Positions 1 to 6,704 of a stretch of DNA of 6,986 nucleotides are shown in pieces. Each line of letters starts with the position of its first letter. Positions within the stretch are counted from its first letter, which is position 1. Source of the DNA: Candidatus Micrarchaeum sp. (GTDB lineage Archaea; Micrarchaeota; Micrarchaeia; CAILAH01); the NCBI GenBank assembly GCA_020723045.1, contig DYJQ01000001.1, positions 35,724 through 42,709 of the forward strand, given 5' to 3'. Below the pieces are notes generated by a model. The model saw nothing but the letters and a program-made list of their open reading frames with translations, was not told the DNA's origin and did not search any database. Both the position numbers and the translations under genes were made by a program.

Positions 1-126
1 ATAAGCAAGTTGGAAATACTGTGCAGTTCGTTGGCATGCAAGGATGTTGCGGTGTAGTGTGCACGTGTGAGATAAGCAAGTTGGAAATACTGTGCAGTTC
101 GTTGGCATGCAAGGATGTTGCGGTGT
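1..126. repeat. 55-bp exact direct repeat, two copies, 71-bp period
   Basis: Copy 1 (1-55) and copy 2 (72-126) are identical over 55 bases. Each begins ATAAGCAAGTTGG and ends GTTGCGGTGT. They are separated by a 16-base spacer (56-71) and diverge straight after base 55 of each copy. The first copy starts exactly at base 1 of the window, so a longer array could extend to the left. The period of 71 is not a multiple of three, so the copies are read in different frames. Either this is a real small tandem duplication at the end of an upstream gene, or it is an assembly-graph loop at a contig edge. I do not recognise the repeat as a known element family. Confidence 0.9.
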
Positions 127-131
127 TGTAA
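3..131 (+). CDS. Possible 3' end of an unidentified upstream gene (partial)
   Basis: This frame is open from the left edge to a TAA at 129-131, giving 42 residues. It ends 10 bases before the DP1 start, the spacing expected of an upstream operon partner. The fragment is Cys-rich, with GCCG and VCTCE in the middle, and ends in KDVAVL. It has no recognisable domain. It crosses the 55-bp repeat, so its two halves are the same DNA read in two frames. Within copy 1, frame 1 is also open and stops at a TAG at 55-57, so the true gene end may be there if copy 2 is a duplication. A stretch this short can stay open by chance, so the call is weak. Confidence 0.25.
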   Translation, partial: KQVGNTVQFVGMQGCCGVVCTCEISKLEILCSSLACKDVAVL

Positions 132-137
132 GGGGGG
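132..137 (+). promoter_or_regulatory. Shine-Dalgarno site for DP1
   Basis: A GGGGGG run lies just upstream of the ATG at 142, with four bases (TATC) between. It is the only purine-rich ribosome-binding candidate near the gene start. It supports ATG 142 over the in-frame ATG at 115, because with the 115 start the site would lie inside the coding region. Confidence 0.65.
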
Positions 138-141
138 TATC

Positions 142-1701
142 ATGTTCCAGAGATTCATAGATGAGGGCTTTCTTGTGGAGGCTGGAGTGGAAACGCTCAT
201 CCTCTCTAATGACATTAAGATTGACGGCCTGATTGCATATGCAAAAGCACAGGATGCTTTTATCATCTCAAAATCCCTTATTGAAAATTATACCTCCAGC
301 CTTGCAAAGCCCGCCCAGCAACTCGAACAGCCAAAAACAGAACTAGTACTCGAATCCAAAAAGCCAGAAACAGCAGGAGAGCCCAAAAAAGCGGAACCGG
401 TGACTGAGCCTCCCGCAGAGCCTTCTGTAAATATACAACGGCCAATATTCCGTGCACTCGCATCCGAGTTTTCCAGTAAGATTGAGCACATAGCTGATAG
501 GGATGTGAGCGGTAAATCCACGTGCACTGGCACAGTTGATGATTTCATTTCGCTCTTTCGCGACCGCTACCGCAAAATCTCATCAATTATGAAATTGCAG
601 CCATCACAAAACCCCGTTGTAAACTACAACGGCATGAAGAATGGCGAGAGGTGCAGGTTTATAGGGATGGTGCGCACCAAGACACTCACCAAGAACGGCC
701 ATCTCATACTAGAGGTTGAGGATGAGCACGGTGTGGTAAAGGCATTCATAGGCAATAGGAACAAGGAGCTTATGTCGGTTGCCGCATCCGCAATAACTGA
801 TGAGGTGCTCGCGTTTGATGGTGCATACAAGGATCCATTTTTCTATGTTGATGCGATCTCATGGCCAGAAGTTCCACTTAACAAGCAGAAGAAGTATATT
901 GATGAGGACCTCTCAATTGCATTCCTCTCAGACGTACACGTAGGCAGCAAGTTCTTTATGGAGAAAAACTTCATCAAGATGCTCGATTGGCTCAATGGCG
1001 CATGTGACAGCGAGCGCGAGCGTGAGATTGTTTCATCCATAAAATACATATGCATAGCAGGCGATCTGGTGGATGGGATAGGCGTCTACCCAAACCAGGA
1101 ATCGGAGCTTACCATCCTTGACATTTACGACCAGTATAAGGCATTCTTTGCGCTTCTCGACCGCATCCCAGATTATATTGACGTGTTTCTAATCCCGGGG
1201 AATCATGATGCAGTACGGAGAGGAGACCCGCAACCATCCCTGCCGAAAGAGTTCGTGAATGGCTCCAGCAGAAAATTCCATTTCGGAAGCAGTCCGTCAT
1301 GGTTCAAGATTGAGGGGTTGAACACGCTTATGTACCACGGTACCTCGATCGATTCGATGATTGCCAATGTTTCTGGGCTTTCATATGCAGAGCCTGAGAA
1401 AGTGATGGTTGAGTATCTTAAGAGAAGACACCTGAGCCCCATTTACGGCGCCAACCATATAATCCCCGAGCATGATGATTTCATGGTGGTTGATGAGGTC
1501 CCAGATATACTGCATATGGGCCACGTACACAAGAACGGCTATACCGAGTATCGCAACGTGTCGGTAATAAATTCGGGGACATGGCAGAACACTACGGATT
1601 ACCAGAAGATGATGGGCCACATCCCATCCCCCTGCCTTATGCCCGTGTACAACATGAAGGGCGGCACACTGAAGTTGATAGATTTCAATATGACAATATG
1701 A
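142..1701 (+). CDS. polB: DNA polymerase D small subunit DP1 (3'-5' exonuclease)
   Basis: This is the small subunit of the archaeal replicative polymerase PolD. It supplies the proofreading 3'-5' exonuclease and binds DP2. The protein has 519 residues from ATG 142. Residues 1-50 form a small N-terminal domain. About 52-100 is a Pro/Glu/Lys/Ala-rich linker with little predicted structure. About 132-250 is the OB-fold region (MVRTKTLTKNGHLILEVEDE). About 257-510 is a calcineurin/Mre11-like phosphoesterase domain. Its metal-binding motifs are all present: SDVHVG (D264, H266), GDLVDG (D308), GNHDA (N354, H355), MYHG (H399) and GHVH (H461, H463), so nuclease activity is expected. I chose ATG 142 because it follows a G-rich ribosome-binding site; the upstream ATG at 115 would add nine residues (MLRCCKGGI) and overlap the repeat. 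The DP2 start lies 12 bases downstream, so the two are almost certainly co-transcribed. Assignment is secure; the exact start is likely. Confidence 0.96.
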   Translation: MFQRFIDEGFLVEAGVETLILSNDIKIDGLIAYAKAQDAFIISKSLIENYTSSLAKPAQQLEQPKTELVLESKKPETAGEPKKAEPVTEPPAEPSVNIQRPIFRALASEFSSKIEHIADRDVSGKSTCTGTVDDFISLFRDRYRKISSIMKLQPSQNPVVNYNGMKNGERCRFIGMVRTKTLTKNGHLILEVEDEHGVVKAFIGNRNKELMSVAASAITDEVLAFDGAYKDPFFYVDAISWPEVPLNKQKKYIDEDLSIAFLSDVHVGSKFFMEKNFIKMLDWLNGACDSEREREIVSSIKYICIAGDLVDGIGVYPNQESELTILDIYDQYKAFFALLDRIPDYIDVFLIPGNHDAVRRGDPQPSLPKEFVNGSSRKFHFGSSPSWFKIEGLNTLMYHGTSIDSMIANVSGLSYAEPEKVMVEYLKRRHLSPIYGANHIIPEHDDFMVVDEVPDILHMGHVHKNGYTEYRNVSVINSGTWQNTTDYQKMMGHIPSPCLMPVYNMKGGTLKLIDFNMTI

Positions 1702-1704
1702 GGT
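1700..1704 (+). promoter_or_regulatory. Shine-Dalgarno site for DP2, overlapping the DP1 stop
   Basis: GAGGT begins inside the DP1 TGA stop codon and ends 9 bases before the DP2 ATG. A second GAGG at 1709-1712 is too close to the ATG to be the main site. The overlap with the DP1 stop suggests coupled translation of the two subunits. Confidence 0.6.
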
Positions 1705-1713
1705 AGTAGAGGC

Positions 1714-4700
1714 ATGAGCATCCACTACAGAGATGATGAATTAAAATCGTACTTCACGAGGCTCGAGTCAGACCTAAAATTATCGCTCTCGATTGCGAAT
1801 GATGCGCGTCGAAAAGGCACCGATTTTGTGAATGAAGTCGAGATTACCCTTGCGCCTGATGTTGCAGGCCGTGTTGAAGGGCTTGTGGGGCCTCCAGGTA
1901 TTAAGGAGTTAATCCGCGAGTTGGTTGCACAGAAGAAATCAAGGGATGAGGTGGCGTTTGAGGTTGCGAAACGTATTGTTGACGGATCATTTGCTACTGG
2001 CAAGGATTTGGGGGGGAGGATTGAACAGGCAATCCGCACGGGTGTTGCGGTACTCACTGAAGGCGTACTCGTCGCGCCCACTGAGGGCATTTCAGCGGTG
2101 AAGATTGAGAAGGATGTCAATTCCACATACCTTGCGATATATTTCTCCGGGCCTATCCGTTCTGCGGGTGGCACCGCAGCCGCGCTTACAGTTCTTTTAG
2201 GAGATTACATACGCCAGTTTGCAGGTATTGGGGAGTTTCATGCAACTGATGATGAGGCGGAGAGGTATGTTGAGGAGATAAACCTCTATGACATGTATTG
2301 CGCGCATTTGCAGTACAGGCCTTCAGATTCAGATATAAGATGGGTATTCAAGAACTGCAAGGTATGCATTGCGGGCGACCCTACAGAAGATGTTGAAGTA
2401 AGCGTCCACCGCAACCTAATACGTATGGGCACGAATAGGGTGCGTGGGGGTGTTGCGCTCGTAAGCTGTGAGGGGATAGCACAGAAGGCGCGCAAGGTGT
2501 ACAAGTACGCCAAGAAATACGGCCTTAACTGGGACTGGCTCGAGAAATTGATAAAGGAGAAGAAGAGCGAGGATAAGGTTGAGATAAAACCCAACGACAC
2601 TTTTTTGGAAGGGCTTGTTGCGGGCCGTCCCGTCTTCTCATACCCATCCGCCAAAGGCGGTTTTAGGATGAGGTACGGCCGTACACGATTCACGGGCATA
2701 GCCGCAAAGGCAATCCACCCAGCCACTATGGTCTTGCTCGATAATTTCCCAGCTCTGGGGACGCAGTTTAAGGTGGAGCGTCCCGGCAAGGGCACTGTGG
2801 TAACCCCCTGCGACTCTATCATGGGCCCAATTGTGAGGTTGAAGAACGGCGATGTGGTATACGTTGAATCCTCTGTACGCGCCAAGGAACTGCTAGATGA
2901 TGTAGATAAAATCATCTTTCTCGGGGACATGCTCATCTCATACAACGATTTCCTAAAATCTAACCATCCGCTCGTTCCATCACCATTCGTTGAGGAGATA
3001 TGGGACCTCATTGCAAAGGAGAAAGGCATTAATGAACGGCCCAAGAGTGTAAAGGAGGCATTTGACATAAGCAGGAAACACTCGCTCCCGCTTTATCCCG
3101 AGTATCTGTTCTTTTGGAGTGATATATCGATTGATGAGCTGAAGGCACTTATCGATGCACTCTCAAAATCATCTCTCGAATTGGACTGGTTCGATATTAA
3201 ATCGCTCTCCATCCTCAATGAACCCACTACAAAATCCATACTAGAATCACTTGGTGTAGTGCATACCGTGCGTGAGGGAAATATTATTCTCGCGTCCACC
3301 CCAGCCTACTCGCTCCTACATTCGCTGGGTATGCTGGATGATGAGAATAGGATTGTGCGCACTAAGATTGATTCAGTACTCGCCTCTGCATCTGATGCGG
3401 ATACAGTATGCTCTCTACTTACGAAATCATCGGGCATAGAGATACGCCGCAAATCAACCTATTATATAGGTACACGGATGGGCCGTCCAGAAAAGGCGGC
3501 GGAGAGGATGATGGATGGCTCTGTGAACTGTCTCTTCCCCATAGGCATGCTGGGCGGCAAGGACAGGAGTGTCCTCTCAGCAATAAAAAGCCAGTACGCA
3601 GATAGATTGAATGCCGACTTGGTTGAATTGAAATGCTCACAATGCGGTGCTACATCATTCTCTCCTGTGTGCCCATCGTGCGGCTCTAAGATATTCTATG
3701 ACGTCACCCAATTAAGGCATAGCGAGCGCCCCATAAACCTTAAGGAATTATACGAGAAGGCATGCAAGAGGTGTGAGTTCACACCACAGGGGTTCAGGTC
3801 CATCCGCGGGCTCTCGAACAGCACGAAGATCCCAGAACCGCTCGAGAAGGGGCTGTTGCGCGCCAAGAATAACGTGTATGTGTTTAAGGATGGCACATGC
3901 AGGTTCGACTCTACTGATGTGCCCGTGACGCATTTCAAACCGCGTGAGATTGGCACATCTATAGAGAAATTGCTGGAGTTGGGTTATACGCATGATGTTA
4001 ACGGCCAGCCACTCACTGATGATGGCCAATTGGTGGAGATGTTCCCACAGGATGTTATCCTAAGTGAAAATGCCATTGACTTTTTATTGCGCGTCTCCCA
4101 TTTCATTGATGACCTGCTGATTTATTTCTACGGCATGAAACCATTCTACGGTGCAAAGACTAAGGATGATATTTTAGGCCATCTTGTCATAACGCTTTCG
4201 CCACACACATCCGCAGGTGTCCTCGGGAGGGTTATAGGCTTCATTAATGGCCGTGTGGGGTTATCACATCCATACGTAATATGTGCGAGAAGGAGGAACT
4301 GTTTTAGCGGTGAGGAGAACATTCCTCTCTTTGATGGTAAGGAATGGTCTTTCAGGAAGTTATCAGAAATAGTGAATGAGGAACTGGCTGTAAACTCAGA
4401 GAGGGATGCGTTTGGCAATGAGTTCTCAAATGGCTCAAAGTACTATACACTAGCCCTTAATAAAGACACGATGAGGTTTGAGCTCTCTAAAGTGTCATCA
4501 TTCTCAAGGCATATCCCACAAGAGCATATGGTCCACCTGATTTCCCATTCAGGCAGGGAGATTGTGGTTACAGGCGACCATCCGCTCCCAAAGCTCAATG
4601 GCTCTGGTATGGAGAAGGCACCGGCTTTTGAAACGCCGCACATGTTTGTCCCCGCCACTATTGAAATCCCAGTAAAGAAGCCAGAGCCCATAGATTTGCT

Positions 4701-6444
4701 CTCCATATCAATTCCCGACATTTCAGTAAAGGGCGATTTCTTTATTGGGCAGCATTACTACGATAAGGTTAAATCGCTGGGCATAAGCTACAAGACATTT
4801 ACCGATTATGTTTACAGCAAATCTGTTCCAGTTGATGTATTGAATAAGCTGGGCATTAATGTGCCCAAGGATGCACTCATCTCTGCAAAACGCGACACGG
4901 TTACTCTTCAAAGGATGGTTGCAATCGATGAGGATCTGCTGTTTCTGCTTGGCTTCTATATAGCAGAGGGCTATGCAAGGAAGCATGATAAGGGCAACTA
5001 CCAAGTGTGTTTCACAGCCTGCAACCCGTCCATCCGCAATCTCATAGTTTCCAAGATAAAGAAAGTGTTTAATGTAACCCCAAGTGTACAGGGCAACTCA
5101 ATAGTCATATCCTCACGCATACTCTATTCACTCTTTGTAGACCATCTCAAGATAGGTGAGGGTGCATACACTAAAAACGTGCCCTCATTTGTCTATTCCT
5201 CGCCCAAACCGCTTGTCGCGCAGTTCCTTGCAGGCTACTTTACTGGTGACGGTTCAGTTTCAAAGGCCAATTCAGTAGAGGTCAGCTGCACGAGTGTCAA
5301 TAAGAAGCTCATTGATGAAGTATCCTTCTTGCTGGCAAGGTTCGGCATAAAACACGGTATTGCCAAGTCGGACCGCATGATAAAGAGTAGACAGATACTG
5401 GACTTCTACGGCAAGAAGCCAAAACGCCTAATCTCATATAAGATAAGAATGTATGGAGAGGATGCGGCCAAATTCATTACTGAAATAGGTTTTGCGAGCC
5501 ACAAGCAGGAGAAGGCGGAGGGATTACTTGCGGGATGGAAGGGAAAGGGCAGAGTCTCTTCAAGAGAGGTTTCAGGAGATGTGTTTATTGACCCTATAGT
5601 AAAGAAAGATTATCTAAACTCAAATAACCCCTACACCTATTCTCTCACTGTTGATAATAATCATAATCTCATTGCCTCCAATTCGGTATGCTTTAACTGC
5701 GACGGGGATGAGGATGCGGTAATGCTCCTGATGGATGCATTCCTTAATTTCTCGAGGCTGTACCTTCCAGAGACGCGTGGCTCCACGATGGATGCGCCTT
5801 TGGTTATGACCACCATAGTCGACCCGTCAGAGGTTGATGATGAGGTGCACGCCATGGAGCTTGTCAAGTCTTACGGCCTTGACTTCTACAAGGCTGCCGA
5901 TGAGTATAAGATGCCGAGTGCTGTCAAATTGGAATTGGTGGAGAGCCGTTTGAATACTTCACGTGTCAATTATGATTTGCACTATACGCATGAGGTCTCG
6001 GATATCAATGATTCTCCAGTATATTCCGAATATGTCCAATTGAAGACGATGAAGGAGAAGCTTGATAAACAATTCTCGCTCTATTCGAAAATCAGGGCGG
6101 TTGATGCGCAAGATGCCGCGGATAAGTTGCTCTCATCCCATTTCATCCCGGATATTTACGGGAACTTGAGGGCATTCTCGCGCCAAGCATTCCGCTGTGG
6201 GAATTGCAACAATTCTTATCGCCGTGTGCCGCTATCCGGCAGGTGCGAGAAGTGCAACGGCAAGCTCCTGCTTACGATTAATAAGGGCGGTATAGAAAAG
6301 TACATTAAGCTGGCCAAGGAGGTAGTTGAGAAATACCATCTGTCCCCCTACACAATGCAGAGGCTGGAGCAGGTTGAGAAGGAAATCTCTTCAATATTTG
6401 AGGATGAAACCAAGAAGCAGTCCTCTCTTGCACAATTTTTGTAA
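1714..6444 (+). CDS. polC: DNA polymerase D large subunit DP2, intein-containing precursor
   Basis: This is the catalytic subunit of PolD. The open frame encodes 1576 residues; removing a 466-residue intein (863-1328) leaves 1110, an ordinary DP2 length. The N-terminus carries the family signature VEGLVGPPG (54-62), SGPIRSAGGTAAA (145-157) and the GGFRMRYGRTRFTG core motif (315-328). Zinc-finger cysteines are C641/C644 with C653/C656, a further CKRC (684-687), and C1495/C1498 with C1511/C1514 near the C-terminus. The catalytic motif NCDGDED is created by splicing N862 to C1329. Its aspartates are D1330 and D1332 in the precursor, matching the two catalytic Asp residues known in Pyrococcus DP2. 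The protein ends in QSSLAQFL, a PCNA-interacting motif. ATG 1714 has a good ribosome-binding site and matches the usual DP2 N-terminus. The gene follows DP1 by 12 bases and its stop lies 2 bases from the stop of the convergent toxin gene. Confidence 0.97.
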   Translation: MSIHYRDDELKSYFTRLESDLKLSLSIANDARRKGTDFVNEVEITLAPDVAGRVEGLVGPPGIKELIRELVAQKKSRDEVAFEVAKRIVDGSFATGKDLGGRIEQAIRTGVAVLTEGVLVAPTEGISAVKIEKDVNSTYLAIYFSGPIRSAGGTAAALTVLLGDYIRQFAGIGEFHATDDEAERYVEEINLYDMYCAHLQYRPSDSDIRWVFKNCKVCIAGDPTEDVEVSVHRNLIRMGTNRVRGGVALVSCEGIAQKARKVYKYAKKYGLNWDWLEKLIKEKKSEDKVEIKPNDTFLEGLVAGRPVFSYPSAKGGFRMRYGRTRFTGIAAKAIHPATMVLLDNFPALGTQFKVERPGKGTVVTPCDSIMGPIVRLKNGDVVYVESSVRAKELLDDVDKIIFLGDMLISYNDFLKSNHPLVPSPFVEEIWDLIAKEKGINERPKSVKEAFDISRKHSLPLYPEYLFFWSDISIDELKALIDALSKSSLELDWFDIKSLSILNEPTTKSILESLGVVHTVREGNIILASTPAYSLLHSLGMLDDENRIVRTKIDSVLASASDADTVCSLLTKSSGIEIRRKSTYYIGTRMGRPEKAAERMMDGSVNCLFPIGMLGGKDRSVLSAIKSQYADRLNADLVELKCSQCGATSFSPVCPSCGSKIFYDVTQLRHSERPINLKELYEKACKRCEFTPQGFRSIRGLSNSTKIPEPLEKGLLRAKNNVYVFKDGTCRFDSTDVPVTHFKPREIGTSIEKLLELGYTHDVNGQPLTDDGQLVEMFPQDVILSENAIDFLLRVSHFIDDLLIYFYGMKPFYGAKTKDDILGHLVITLSPHTSAGVLGRVIGFINGRVGLSHPYVICARRRNCFSGEENIPLFDGKEWSFRKLSEIVNEELAVNSERDAFGNEFSNGSKYYTLALNKDTMRFELSKVSSFSRHIPQEHMVHLISHSGREIVVTGDHPLPKLNGSGMEKAPAFETPHMFVPATIEIPVKKPEPIDLLSISIPDISVKGDFFIGQHYYDKVKSLGISYKTFTDYVYSKSVPVDVLNKLGINVPKDALISAKRDTVTLQRMVAIDEDLLFLLGFYIAEGYARKHDKGNYQVCFTACNPSIRNLIVSKIKKVFNVTPSVQGNSIVISSRILYSLFVDHLKIGEGAYTKNVPSFVYSSPKPLVAQFLAGYFTGDGSVSKANSVEVSCTSVNKKLIDEVSFLLARFGIKHGIAKSDRMIKSRQILDFYGKKPKRLISYKIRMYGEDAAKFITEIGFASHKQEKAEGLLAGWKGKGRVSSREVSGDVFIDPIVKKDYLNSNNPYTYSLTVDNNHNLIASNSVCFNCDGDEDAVMLLMDAFLNFSRLYLPETRGSTMDAPLVMTTIVDPSEVDDEVHAMELVKSYGLDFYKAADEYKMPSAVKLELVESRLNTSRVNYDLHYTHEVSDINDSPVYSEYVQLKTMKEKLDKQFSLYSKIRAVDAQDAADKLLSSHFIPDIYGNLRAFSRQAFRCGNCNNSYRRVPLSGRCEKCNGKLLLTINKGGIEKYIKLAKEVVEKYHLSPYTMQRLEQVEKEISSIFEDETKKQSSLAQFL
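4735..4860 (+). other. Putative helix-turn-helix segment within the intein
   Basis: Precursor residues about 1008-1049 contain DKVKSLGISYKTFTDYVYSK followed by SVPVDVLNKLG. The spacing and pattern resemble the helix-turn-helix insert seen in some archaeal inteins between the splicing block and the endonuclease: a helix, LGIS turn, recognition helix with Thr/Phe/Tyr, then a VP-V-L-KLG stretch. Such segments probably help the endonuclease bind its target. The assignment rests on pattern only. Confidence 0.45.
4927..5538 (+). other. LAGLIDADG (DOD) homing endonuclease domain of the intein
   Basis: Precursor residues about 1072-1275. The first dodecapeptide, LLGFYIAEG, provides acidic residue E1085. 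The second, FLAGYFTGDG, provides D1179. They are about 93 residues apart, a normal spacing for a monomeric two-motif enzyme. Between them is the block D-like KNVPSFVYSS; after the second comes the block H-like LLARFGIKHGI (1206-1216). Both catalytic acids are kept and there is no frameshift, so the enzyme looks active and would cut intein-less DP2 genes at the NCDGDED coding site. Domain edges are approximate. Confidence 0.88.
5698..5715 (+). other. DP2 catalytic motif CDGDED, downstream extein junction
   Basis: Codons for C1329 to D1334 of the precursor. Cys1329 is the +1 splicing nucleophile, and D1330 and D1332 correspond to the catalytic metal-binding aspartates of PolD. In the mature protein this sequence follows N862 directly. 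Confidence 0.85.
6418..6441 (+). other. C-terminal PCNA-interacting (PIP) motif of DP2
   Basis: The last eight residues, QSSLAQFL (1569-1576), fit the PIP pattern Q-x-x-hydrophobic-x-x-F-hydrophobic and follow two lysines. A C-terminal PIP motif that tethers PolD to the sliding clamp is known for this family. The match is by eye. Confidence 0.8.
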
Positions 6445-6446
6445 AA

Positions 6447-6704
6447 TTATCTTTTGTATACATTCTCCCTATGATGGCCTATTCTCAAGATGTTAATCTC
6501 ATTCTTTGAATCATCTATTGTCGATATTATCCTATAATCGCCGACCCTTATCCTGAATCTTCCTTCCATATCAGCCAGCCTGCGCACGTACCTGTACGGT
6601 CTTATCCTTATCCTTGCAAGAACTGAGACTATGCGTATTTGCATATTCTTATCCAGCGACTTGAGGTCTTTTTTGGCATGGTCGGAGAGCCAGATATCAT
6701 ACAT
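6447..6704 (-). CDS. relE: RelE/ParE-family toxin
   Basis: This 85-residue basic protein has the RelE/ParE fold pattern. It starts MYDIWLSDHAKKDLKSLDK, the first strand and helix typical of the family. Next comes the middle section RLADMEGRFRIRVGDYRII (42-60), and the end is NILRIGHHRENVYKR (71-85). The conserved GxFRIRVGDYRI core and the C-terminal H/R-x-x-Y (H77, H78, R79, Y83) are where RelE enzymes keep their mRNA-cleaving basic and aromatic residues. An active ribosome-dependent mRNA interferase is therefore likely, though a ParE-type activity cannot be excluded. The ATG at 6704-6702 directly follows the antitoxin TGA with no gap, and a GGGG lies 6 bases upstream inside the antitoxin gene. 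The pair is thus probably co-transcribed and translationally coupled. The gene converges on DP2, with two bases between the stop codons. Confidence 0.88.
   Translation of the reverse strand: MYDIWLSDHAKKDLKSLDKNMQIRIVSVLARIRIRPYRYVRRLADMEGRFRIRVGDYRIISTIDDSKNEINILRIGHHRENVYKR

Larger units (their letters stand above)
4300..5697 (+). mobile_element. Intein with LAGLIDADG homing endonuclease inserted in DP2 active site
   Basis: This in-frame insertion of 466 residues (precursor 863-1328) starts at Cys1 (CFSGEENI) and ends at Asn, followed by Cys+1 of the extein. Block A is at 863-885. Block B holds the TxxH signature TGDH (953-956). A putative DNA-binding segment (about 1008-1049) precedes the two-motif endonuclease, LLGFYIAEG (1078-1086) and FLAGYFTGDG (1171-1180). 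Block F is YTYSLTVDNNHNLIAS, and the end is SVCFN before C. Two positions differ from the canonical class 1 intein: the penultimate residue is Phe (1327) rather than His, and the block F Asp is Ser (1310). Cys1, TxxH, the terminal Asn and Cys+1 are all present, so splicing is plausible. PolD cannot work without it, because the intein splits the catalytic motif. Confidence 0.95.

Noticed and set aside
115..141. In-frame ATG at 115 as the DP1 start
   Set aside because: It lies inside repeat copy 2, has no good ribosome-binding site of its own, and would place the G-rich site at 132-137 inside the coding region. ATG 142 is preferred.
2286..3068. Long antisense open frame (260 residues) opposite the DP2 N-terminal half
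   Set aside because: It lies wholly within the conserved DP2 coding region and its translation is Ser/Thr/Pro-rich with no recognisable domain, as expected of a shadow frame.
4300..5697. Reading the insertion as an intron or a separate gene inside DP2
   Set aside because: The frame is open throughout, intein blocks A, B, F and G sit at the ends in the right order, and Cys1 and Asn/Cys+1 define the junctions, so protein splicing is the better explanation.
6436..6455. Transcription terminators for DP2 (T runs at 6436-6440 and 6452-6455) and for the toxin gene (TTTT on the - strand at 6446-6443)
   Set aside because: The T runs are only 4-5 bases and there is no stem-loop. Archaeal T-rich termination is possible, but the evidence is too thin for a feature.
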